From Bacteroidales bacterium (lineage in GTDB: Bacteria > Bacteroidota > Bacteroidia > Bacteroidales > P3), in contig JAGBOF010000026.1 of assembly GCA_017633985.1 (NCBI GenBank), positions 1-32,521 on the forward strand: a stretch of DNA of 32,521 nt, given 5' to 3'. Below the pieces are notes generated by a model. It made no database searches, was not told where the DNA came from, and saw only the letters and a program-made list of their open reading frames with translations. Below are positions 1 through 6,776 of the stretch, in pieces (positions within the stretch are counted from its first letter, which is position 1; each line of letters starts with the position of its first letter). The position numbers and the translations under genes were made by a program.

Positions 1-1398
1 ACCAAGGACTAAACCATTACTAACTGCAAGGGTTGTATGATTTTCACTATAACCTTTAACTAAGCCATGAGACAGTACCTCTCCCGTATTCTTATCATAT
101 TTTATAAATCCACTATGTTCCCAACCACGACCTTGCATATTGTCGTAATTCATAGGTTTTGACAATAGACTGTCTAAATATAAAACATGTTGGTTTTCAT
201 TTACACCGCGTATTCTATATGGTACATATAAATAATCCTCCTCTATGGTAGGTTTAAAAAATGCTGAATATAGATAAGGTTGAACATATTCATAAAAATT
301 ATCAATATAGAACTGTCTAATCCATTGAGCTGTTCCCGATGTATCATATTTTATTACAAATCCAGCATTATCAGTCAATCTGTTTAAGTATAACTTTTGA
401 TTATTACCGAAATCTACAGTGCCGTAGTAATCCATTTCGTTAGGTAGGTCTGAAGACTCAATAAGTCCTGCTAAATATATATTATCTTCACTGTCTCCCG
501 TTAAATGTAGATCCCGTGGTGTTGCATAAAACAGACTGTCATATTCATATCCGTTGCTTTCAATGTCGCTTATAATTTCCTTTGCCCAAACTAATTTTAA
601 ATCCGGAGAAAGTTTCAGAAATTTATGAGTAAAACAGGTATCGTCATTAAAAGATAAAGTATCTTGATCATTGATAATAAGGTCAAACGAATGCGTACCT
701 TTAATACCTGTAGTAAGATTGATGAATAAATACAAATTTCTGTTTTTATCCACAAAGAATGGTATAAAGCAAAAATCCAAAGCTTGTAGTATTGAGTTAA
801 AATCCTCACTTCCGTGATATAATGTACGGAAATAATTTGCTGTAATTAGATGCCCGTCTTCTGTATCAAGTTCTAATAAAGCATCGTGACCACATTTCTT
901 TTTAGGAAACGGAAACGTGCACTCTGTATAGTTTCCTCTGATTATGGTGTCTAAAAAATACATTCTATCTTCCTTACTGAGATAAGGAGGGTGTATTTCC
1001 GTAAAAACCATTAGAGATGAATCATTCAAAAGTTGTATTTGAATTGATGATGTTTCATCCAACTGTGATACAATGGATTTTTTCCATATTACAGTTCCTT
1101 CAGAATCTATTTTTGCAATAAAAACACCGGGTTTACTTGAAGGAATACCGAAGATGTCAGAATCATCCATTACGGCACCGCCGCCACCTGCCCGTCCTGA
1201 TATATATAAATTTCCTTTGCTGTCATAAACAGAACTCATGATGCTATTATTAGAAGTGGACGTTCCGCCGTTATAGCTTTTCGCCCATTTTATTTCTTGT
1301 GATGTTGCCATTAGCGGCACAAGGCTAAATAGTATTAAAACTAATGGTTTTAGTTTTAATGCAACGTGTGTTACTTTGTTTAAGGATAAGGATTTCAT
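1..1398 (-). CDS. Secreted beta-propeller-like protein, 3' end outside window (partial)
   Basis: This reading frame stays open to the left edge, so the C terminus is missing; 466 codons are visible from ATG 1398. The N terminus is a plausible signal peptide (basic start, hydrophobic PLVLILFSLVPLMATS, then QEIKWAKSY). The mature part repeats a pattern such as WAKSYNGG, SVYDSKGNLYISGRAGGGG, DSEGTVIWKK, DSEDNIYLAGLIESS and DTSGTAQWIRQF. This resembles the SBBP/PQQ-type blade repeats of Bacteroidota surface proteins, which often end in a T9SS sorting domain; that end cannot be seen. I chose ATG 1398 because AAAAAGGA lies about 9 nt upstream and the signal peptide starts there. An in-frame ATG at 1467 would add 23 polar residues. 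No enzymatic motif was found; a surface or secreted role is inferred. Confidence 0.8.
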   Translation of the reverse strand, partial: MKSLSLNKVTHVALKLKPLVLILFSLVPLMATSQEIKWAKSYNGGTSTSNNSIMSSVYDSKGNLYISGRAGGGGAVMDDSDIFGIPSSKPGVFIAKIDSEGTVIWKKSIVSQLDETSSIQIQLLNDSSLMVFTEIHPPYLSKEDRMYFLDTIIRGNYTECTFPFPKKKCGHDALLELDTEDGHLITANYFRTLYHGSEDFNSILQALDFCFIPFFVDKNRNLYLFINLTTGIKGTHSFDLIINDQDTLSFNDDTCFTHKFLKLSPDLKLVWAKEIISDIESNGYEYDSLFYATPRDLHLTGDSEDNIYLAGLIESSDLPNEMDYYGTVDFGNNQKLYLNRLTDNAGFVIKYDTSGTAQWIRQFYIDNFYEYVQPYLYSAFFKPTIEEDYLYVPYRIRGVNENQHVLYLDSLLSKPMNYDNMQGRGWEHSGFIKYDKNTGEVLSHGLVKGYSENHTTLAVSNGLVLG

Positions 1399-1615
1399 AT
1401 CGTAAAATCCTTTTTGCTGTGCAGTCTTGATGCTTGCTGCATTCTTTAACCTACTTGTTGTTTCCATTTTCTTTGTATTTTTAAAGTTAATACTATATGT
1501 CATTGTTCAAAAACTTGCTAAAATTCGTTGCTTTTATATACATAATAAACTTTCATCCAAAAAGTAGGTAAAAATTTTGAATTATTTTTAAAAAATCTTC
1601 ACATAGAAATAAAAC

Positions 1616-1647
1616 AGCGGTATGTTACTTAACTGTAACATACCGCT
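1616..1647 (-). terminator. Intrinsic terminator downstream of cdaA
   Basis: A perfect 13-bp inverted repeat (AGCGGTATGTTAC and GTAACATACCGCT) encloses a 6-nt loop. Read on the minus strand it is followed by a T-rich stretch (TGTTTTATTTC). It lies 22 nt beyond the cdaA stop and separates cdaA from the next minus-strand gene. It differs in sequence from the dispersed GCCGT repeat family of the window. Confidence 0.85.
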
Positions 1648-1669
1648 TTATCTTCAATAACAAGGCGTT

Positions 1670-2491
1670 TTATTTTTCGATGTTGTTTGTTTGTGGAGCA
1701 GCGGTGTTGAATTTTCTTTCCAAAAAGGATTGCAGATAACTTGTCGTGATTCCTTGTCGTATTATTCCGCCTTCGGCGATTGATATCTGTCCTGTTTGTT
1801 CACTTACCACCACGGCTATAGCATCCGTATTCTCTGTTACTCCCAGGGCCGAACGGTGCCGAAGCCCCATGGACAGAGGAATATTCGTTGCATGGGAAAC
1901 AGGCAAAATACAACGGGCTGCCTGTATCTGTCCCTTATCAATAATAACAGCTCCGTCGTGAAGCGGTGTATTTTTAAAGAAGATTGTTTCCAATAATTGG
2001 CTTGAAAGCGAACTTTTGAACATTTCTCCCGACTGTATTATGCTTTCCAATTTATTTTCCCTGCAGAAAATTATCAATGCCCCCGTATATGTCTGTGACA
2101 TGTGACCGCATGCCTGAACAATGGCATTTACATCCAAATTTTTTTCTACATGAGCACTCTTCCAAAAGAACAGCTTCCTGCCTCTTTCTGCAAAATTACG
2201 GGAACCTAACATAACAAGGAACCTGCGTATTTCGGGTTGGAAGATTACAATCAGCGCCATAAGTCCCAAAGATATAAACTGCCCGAGAATTTCACTCATT
2301 ATACGCATGCCTAATATGGAAACGATTTTCCAAATAATATAAAGAATGAAAAAACCTATGAATATACTTATTGCGTTAGTGCCTTTGATCATCTTAAATA
2401 CGAAAAATAAGACAAGGGCAACCACGAATACGTCAATAAAGTCTATGACTGTAAAAGCGGGCAGGCTTTGTATTATATCTAAAAGTATCAT
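1670..2491 (-). CDS. cdaA: Diadenylate cyclase CdaA (membrane-anchored c-di-AMP synthase)
   Basis: This 273-residue protein matches the CdaA/YbbP (DacA) family, which condenses two ATP into cyclic di-AMP, a second messenger for osmotic and cell-wall homeostasis. Three hydrophobic segments fill roughly residues 15-35, 40-60 and 68-85. The DAC domain follows at about 120-260, with the two catalytic signatures DGA (179-181, in PLHDGAVII) and RHR (211-213, in GLRHRSALGVTE). Length and order are standard for the family. It follows folP on the same strand after 93 nt, so cotranscription is likely, and a strong terminator lies just downstream. The name dacA is also used for this family. Confidence 0.95.
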   Translation of the reverse strand: MILLDIIQSLPAFTVIDFIDVFVVALVLFFVFKMIKGTNAISIFIGFFILYIIWKIVSILGMRIMSEILGQFISLGLMALIVIFQPEIRRFLVMLGSRNFAERGRKLFFWKSAHVEKNLDVNAIVQACGHMSQTYTGALIIFCRENKLESIIQSGEMFKSSLSSQLLETIFFKNTPLHDGAVIIDKGQIQAARCILPVSHATNIPLSMGLRHRSALGVTENTDAIAVVVSEQTGQISIAEGGIIRQGITTSYLQSFLERKFNTAAPQTNNIEK

Positions 2492-2584
2492 TTTTGCTTA
2501 AGGTTTAATATTTATAGTTTTAAGTTCGGTGTTTGCGGTATTTTATTTAATATGTATAACCTAAAAATTGTTTTTCTTTAAATT

Positions 2585-3487
2585 CTAAACGCTGTACATA
2601 AAACTATCGTTGCATTTTGAGCTGTAAGTTTGGAATTTCTCATAAAGTAAAAGGCAATTTACAGTTGTTTTAACATCGTGTACCCTCAATATATCGGCAC
2701 CGTTTTCCAATGCCAAAGCATGTAAAAATGCCGTTTCGCATTGAACATCCTGCGGAGTGAGATCTAACGGGCGGTATATCATGCTTTTTCTGGATATTCC
2801 CGTAAGTATAGGCAGCCCGAATACTGCAAATTCCTTTTGACGGGCAAGAAGTTCATAGTTCATGTCAATTGTTTTTCCGAAACCGAAGCCTAAATCCAAT
2901 ATTATGTCATTTACTCCTTTATCTTTTAGGATATTGATTTTTTCAGAGAAGTATTTACACATATCCAAATACAGATTGTCGTAGTGTATTTCCTTTTGCA
3001 TACGGTCGGGTGTGGTGTTGGTATGCATAAGTATGTAAGGAAGTTTATGTTTTGCCACGGCATCAAACAGATTCTCATCAAACTGTCCGCCGGATATGTC
3101 GTTTATTATATCCGCTCCGCAATCTGCAACGGCATCTACCGCATCCGCCCAGACCGTATCAATACTTATCAGAATATCAGGGTATCTCTTACGGATTTCT
3201 TTTACAACGGGCACAAGTCTTTGTATTTCCTCATGTTTATCCACCAATTTGGCTCCAGGACGTGTGGAACACGCTCCTATATCTATTATATCCGCTCCTT
3301 CGGTTATAATATTCTCCGCTCTGATAAGTGCTTTGTCCAAAGTGTTGTATCTTCCTCCGTCAAAGAATGAATCATCGGTGATATTCAATATACCCATTAC
3401 GGCAGGTTTTTCCAAAGAAAACATATTTCCTTTAATATTTATTTTCTTGTTTTGTGAAAATTCCGTAATTTTGCCTGTTGAAATCAT
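2585..3487 (-). CDS. folP: Dihydropteroate synthase
   Basis: This 300-residue cytoplasmic enzyme joins p-aminobenzoate to dihydropterin pyrophosphate in folate synthesis and is the family of sulfonamide targets. Visible family motifs are MGILNITDDSFFDGG (about 31-45; most members read NVTPDSF, so the Pro is Asp here), SIDT, NDISGG, DLGFGFGKT and GISRKSMI. About 25 residues precede the TIM barrel, as in other Bacteroidota members. The start ATG 3487 lies about 27 nt after the transcription start expected from the TATCTTTG element at 3521-3528. It is divergent from the DUF1599 gene (49-nt gap) and upstream of cdaA, a pairing common in Bacteroidota. Confidence 0.95.
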   Translation of the reverse strand: MISTGKITEFSQNKKINIKGNMFSLEKPAVMGILNITDDSFFDGGRYNTLDKALIRAENIITEGADIIDIGACSTRPGAKLVDKHEEIQRLVPVVKEIRKRYPDILISIDTVWADAVDAVADCGADIINDISGGQFDENLFDAVAKHKLPYILMHTNTTPDRMQKEIHYDNLYLDMCKYFSEKINILKDKGVNDIILDLGFGFGKTIDMNYELLARQKEFAVFGLPILTGISRKSMIYRPLDLTPQDVQCETAFLHALALENGADILRVHDVKTTVNCLLLYEKFQTYSSKCNDSFMYSV

Positions 3488-3520
3488 AGCAATATGTAAT
3501 TATTATTAAATATTATTTTG

Positions 3521-3528
3521 CAAAGATA
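3521..3528 (-). promoter_or_regulatory. folP promoter: Bacteroidota -7 element for folP-cdaA
   Basis: On the minus strand the sequence reads TATCTTTG, an exact match to the Bacteroidota -7 consensus TAnnTTTG. A -33 TTTG at the usual 19-20 nt spacing is not clear. The same short gap must hold the plus-strand promoter of the DUF1599 gene, where only a one-mismatch version (TTATTTTG, 3513-3520) is visible. Confidence 0.5.
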
Positions 3529-3536
3529 GAAATTTT

Positions 3537-4088
3537 ATGGCAAATACATCCGTTCAATACGATAATATTATTAAAAAATCACGTGATCTGTTCGTTAAAA
3601 AGATGAAAGATTACGGCACATCGTGGAGAATATTACGTCTTTCTTCCCTTACCGATCAGATTTTCATAAAAGCCAAACGTATCCGCTCTATTCAGCAAAG
3701 CGGTGTCAATCTTGTGGGTGACAATACCGAAGGAGAATTTATTGCGATTGTCAATTACGGCATTATGGCGCTGATTCAATGCGAACTGGGTACTGAAAAT
3801 TATGACGAAATACCGTTTGACAGAGCCGAAGAATTGTATGACAAATATGCGATGCAGACAAAGGATCTTATGTTGAAGAAAAACCACGATTACGGTGAGG
3901 CTTGGCGTGATATGCGTATAAGCAGTATGACGGATATTATACTTCAAAAGATTCTGCGGTTGAAACAAATTGAGGATAACGCAGGTAAAACCATCGTAAG
4001 CGAAGGTCCGCAGGGCAGTTATACTGATATAATCAATTATGCGGTGTTTTGCCTGATAAGAATGGATGAAGAAAACAGCGTTAAATAG
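3537..4088 (+). CDS. DUF1599 protein (nucleotide modification associated domain 1)
   Basis: This 183-residue soluble protein belongs to the DUF1599 family of Bacteroidota, whose biochemical role is not established. It is clearly an internal duplication. The first half (about 10-90) has KSRDLFVKKMKDYGTSWR followed by LRLSSLTDQI; the second half (about 100-180) has TKDLMLKKNHDYGEAWR followed by MRISSMTDII. Each half ends with a similar segment (GEFIAIVNYGIMALIQ and GSYTDIINYAVFCLIR). The shared core is KK-x2-DYG-x2-WR-x2-R-x-SS-x-TD. In many Bacteroidota genomes the gene sits between folP and a DoxX-family gene, as here. No signal peptide or membrane segment is present. Confidence 0.88.
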   Translation: MANTSVQYDNIIKKSRDLFVKKMKDYGTSWRILRLSSLTDQIFIKAKRIRSIQQSGVNLVGDNTEGEFIAIVNYGIMALIQCELGTENYDEIPFDRAEELYDKYAMQTKDLMLKKNHDYGEAWRDMRISSMTDIILQKILRLKQIEDNAGKTIVSEGPQGSYTDIINYAVFCLIRMDEENSVK

Positions 4089-4092
4089 ACAT

Positions 4093-4143
4093 GCAAAAAT
4101 AAGACGCCGTTTCAGTAAATTATTCTGCGTGATTAATAAAATA
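4093..4143 (+). repeat. Dispersed intergenic repeat, copy 1 (51 nt)
   Basis: This 51-nt block lies 5 nt after the DUF1599 stop and is nearly identical (2 differences) to the reverse complement of 6658-6708. It begins GCAAAAATAAGACGCCG and contains TTTCAGTAAATTATTCTGCG. The rest of the gap to 4222 carries a second decayed unit, ACGCCGTATTAAAAAATTTT at 4146-4165. The family recurs at 6536-6740, 11656-11750, 14095-14156, 17936-18004, 27017-27090 and 32242-32270. Confidence 0.9.
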
Positions 4144-4222
4144 AAACGCCGTATTAAAAAATTTTTAAGCCTTATTATTTTTAGTAAACATAGAGTATAA
4201 AGAAATAATAGTATAAAGCGAT

Positions 4223-5350
4223 ATGAATAAGCAATTTAAGACTGTATTGAATTACGTGCTGCGTATTTTGTTCGGCGGGGTGTTTATTTTTTCTGGCACC
4301 GTTAAGGCAATAGACCCTATGGGTACGGCATTCAAGATAGAAGAATATCTGTCGGTATTCGGTTTTGATTGGTTGACGGCGATGATACCGTCGGTACATA
4401 TAATATTAAGCGTACTTTTGTGTTGTGCCGAGTTCCTTATAGGCGTAACCGTTTTGTTGCATATATATAATAAGGTAAACAAATGGGCAGCGGCTGCGTT
4501 TATGTTGTTTTTCACCGTAACGACTTTAATAGACGCTTTGACCAATAATGTGTCGGATTGCGGTTGTTTCGGCGATGCTGTCAAATTAACTAATTGGCAG
4601 ACATTTTTCAAGAATATAATTTTGGACGTTATACTTGTCGGCATCTTTATAACGGATGAAAACAAACCACAACAGTTCAAAAATCCTAAAAACTGGCTTG
4701 CCTTATTGGTGTTTGCAATATTTATATTGGTATTTTGCATAAGAAATATAATGTATGAGCCTATGGTGGATTTCCGTCCGTGGAAAATAGGCAACAAGAT
4801 GGCACCTAAAGAAAGCGAACAGGCACCTGCGGTAACTTTTGCCACATATAAAAACAATCAGACGGGAGAAGAAAAAGAATTTTCGATGGATGATTTGATG
4901 GAGTTCTCACAAAAGGACACCAACTTTCAGCAACATTGGACTTTTATCGCTTCCCGCTACATTAATCCTAATGAAATAAAAGCTGACGGGTTTTCTTTGA
5001 CGGCTTTTGAGTCAAACGAAGACGAGAGTTTGGCACTTTTGTCCGATACCACATCATCGTTGTATATTTTGGCAGTGGTTGATATAAATAAGGTAAGCGA
5101 TAAGGGAATGAAAAAAGCGCTTAAGTTCCTTAAAGATAAGTTTGAAAAAGGTGAGAGGGTGATAATAATCACTGCGTCATTGCCTGATTTGTGGTATAAC
5201 TTTCAGGAGAAGTATAATCTGTCGGATTATATGATTTATTCGTGTGATGACAAGGCTATATTGGCAATGGCGAGAAACAATCCGTCAATTGTTCAGATCA
5301 AAGATACAAAGGTTGTGAATAAATGGGGCTGGCGCAGTATTCCTAAGTGA
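4223..5350 (+). CDS. DoxX/MauE-like integral membrane protein with C-terminal extension (BT_3928-like)
   Basis: This 375-residue protein starts with a DoxX-like four-helix membrane domain (about 8-150). It carries YVLRILFGGVFIFSGTVKAIDP, the DoxX-type GTAFKIEEYL segment and the loop motif SDCGCFGD, where the paired Cys are typical of MauE/DoxX redox-linked proteins. A further hydrophobic helix lies near 155-175. The C-terminal part (about 190-375) is soluble; ALLSDTTSSLYILAVVDI and VIIITASLP suggest a thioredoxin-like fold without a CxxC, but this is only a fold guess. Bacteroidota often have tpiA after this gene; here an ABC permease follows. Function is probably redox or envelope homeostasis, unproven. 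Confidence 0.85.
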   Translation: MNKQFKTVLNYVLRILFGGVFIFSGTVKAIDPMGTAFKIEEYLSVFGFDWLTAMIPSVHIILSVLLCCAEFLIGVTVLLHIYNKVNKWAAAAFMLFFTVTTLIDALTNNVSDCGCFGDAVKLTNWQTFFKNIILDVILVGIFITDENKPQQFKNPKNWLALLVFAIFILVFCIRNIMYEPMVDFRPWKIGNKMAPKESEQAPAVTFATYKNNQTGEEKEFSMDDLMEFSQKDTNFQQHWTFIASRYINPNEIKADGFSLTAFESNEDESLALLSDTTSSLYILAVVDINKVSDKGMKKALKFLKDKFEKGERVIIITASLPDLWYNFQEKYNLSDYMIYSCDDKAILAMARNNPSIVQIKDTKVVNKWGWRSIPK

Positions 5351-5362
5351 TGTTGAAATTTT

Positions 5363-5432
5363 GATATCGGATGTTAGACTTACCCAGGCGGGATTAAAAT
5401 TTTGTAATCCGTAAACGGATAAATCCGATATC
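5363..5432 (+). other. Possible structured leader between the DoxX and permease genes
   Basis: A perfect 10-bp outer stem (GATATCGGAT at 5363-5372, ATCCGATATC at 5423-5432) encloses two mutually exclusive inner hairpins: GGATTA/TAATCC (5391-5410) and ATCCGT/ACGGAT (5407-5420). It ends 26 nt before the permease start. No T-tract follows, so it is not a simple terminator. It could be a leader element or a chance palindrome. Confidence 0.35.
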
Positions 5433-5458
5433 CGAATTCAAATATAAAAAATAAGGTT

Positions 5459-6535
5459 GTGTTAAATTATATTCTAAAAAAAATAGGTTACGGCGTACTT
5501 GTGGTTTTCGGAGTGGTTACTCTGGTGTTTTTTCTTTTCAATATATTGCCCGGAGATCCCGCAAGAATGATGTTAGGACAACGTGCAGACGAACAATCAG
5601 TGGAAATGATTCACAAAGATCTGGGATTGGATAAACCATTATCCGTTCAGTATCTGAATTATCTTAATGATCTTTCCCCGGTTTCGTTTCACAGTACGGT
5701 AAGTACGAGTAATTTTTTTCTGGACAGTTCAAAATATACATCTTTTACCACTCTTATTAAAGCAGGTTCTGACCGCGTGATATTGAAAAAGCCTTATTTA
5801 AGACGTTCTTATCAAAGTAAACGCGAAGTATCCCAAATCCTTAAACAGGCTTTCCCAAATACCATAATCCTTGCGCTGGCTGCCATGGCAATAGCATTTA
5901 TTACGGGCGTGATACTGGGAAGTATTTCGTCGCTTTACGCCAATACTTGGGTGGACAGACTGATACAGTTTTTGACATCGGTAGGTATGTCACTGCCGTC
6001 ATTCTTTGCTGCGATAATTATCGCATGGCTGTTTGCCTTCGTGCTTTCGGATTACACGCATTTGAGTATGTTCGGTTCGTTATACGCAGTCGATGATTTG
6101 GGAGGCGGAGAGCATCTGCAGTTAAAGAATCTGATTTTACCCGCACTTACATTGGGAATACGCCCGCTGGCAGTTATCACCGAATTAACCAAAGCCACTT
6201 TATTGGATGTATATTCGCAGGATTACATACGTACAGCCAGGGCAAAAGGTCTTAATAACCGTCAGGTGATATGGCGTCACGCATTGAAGAATGCGCTTAA
6301 CCCCGTGATAACAGCAGCAAGCGGATGGTTCGCTTCGCTTATTGCGGGAGCGGTTTTCGTAGAATATATCTTTGATTGGAAAGGCGTAGGCGTTGTTATC
6401 GTAGACAGTTTGGAAAAATATGATTTCCCCGTTGTGATGGGGGCATTGCTTGTGGTGTGTGTGCTGTTGGTGTTGATAAATATCCTTACCGATATATTGT
6501 ACGGACTACTTGATCCGAGGGTACGGCTGCAATAA
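5459..6535 (+). CDS. ABC transporter permease, DppB/OppB family
   Basis: This 358-residue inner-membrane permease matches the peptide/nickel importer family (BPD_transp_1). The N terminus has the family hallmark GYGVLVVFGVVTLVFFLFNILPGDPARMML. A polar insertion covers about 70-125, as in other Bacteroidota homologues. The membrane core follows, with the EAA-type coupling motif at about 255-285 (DYIRTARAKGLNNRQVIWRHALKNALNPV). The start is GTG 5459, preceded by AAGG; the residues after it fit the family N terminus, so the non-ATG start is likely correct. The partner permease, ATPases and binding protein are not in the window, so the substrate is unknown and transport depends on distant genes. 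Confidence 0.92.
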   Translation: MLNYILKKIGYGVLVVFGVVTLVFFLFNILPGDPARMMLGQRADEQSVEMIHKDLGLDKPLSVQYLNYLNDLSPVSFHSTVSTSNFFLDSSKYTSFTTLIKAGSDRVILKKPYLRRSYQSKREVSQILKQAFPNTIILALAAMAIAFITGVILGSISSLYANTWVDRLIQFLTSVGMSLPSFFAAIIIAWLFAFVLSDYTHLSMFGSLYAVDDLGGGEHLQLKNLILPALTLGIRPLAVITELTKATLLDVYSQDYIRTARAKGLNNRQVIWRHALKNALNPVITAASGWFASLIAGAVFVEYIFDWKGVGVVIVDSLEKYDFPVVMGALLVVCVLLVLINILTDILYGLLDPRVRLQ

Positions 6536-6740
6536 ATATTTTTACGCTGGTTAATCTTTTTTAGGCGTCATTTTGTGCGGATGTTTTTATGTAAAACAGC
6601 CGTGTTTTGTGATGCGTGAAAAATATTACGCCGTTTTGCAAAAATAATCAGGCTGATTATTTTATTAATCACGCAGAATAATTTATTGAAACGCCGTATT
6701 ATTTTTGCGTTTTGCAAAGCCGTGAAAATAAAGTGATTAC
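6536..6740 (+). repeat. Dispersed intergenic repeat, copy 2, mosaic between convergent genes
   Basis: The 241-nt gap between the convergent permease and lptD genes is packed with family motifs in both orientations. Examples are TTACGCCGTTTTGCAAAAATA (split by me at 6627-6646), a tight 10-bp palindrome AAAATAATCA-GGC-TGATTATTTT (6641-6663), and 6658-6708, the near-exact reverse complement of 4093-4143. No gene is visible. The arrangement suggests nested or repeated insertion of short units. Confidence 0.8.
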
Positions 6741-6776
6741 AAAGGGGTAAATTTTGCCTTGAAAAAGGGCTTATTT

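Noticed and set aside
615-809. 64-codon minus-strand ORF inside the left-edge gene
   Set aside because: It is in another frame of the secreted beta-propeller-like gene, which is open on the same strand over the whole of 1-1467; composition is low-complexity Leu/Ile.
4093-4165. Repeats considered as a CRISPR array
   Set aside because: Units are irregular, palindromic, in both orientations and without spacers of constant length; no cas genes are present.
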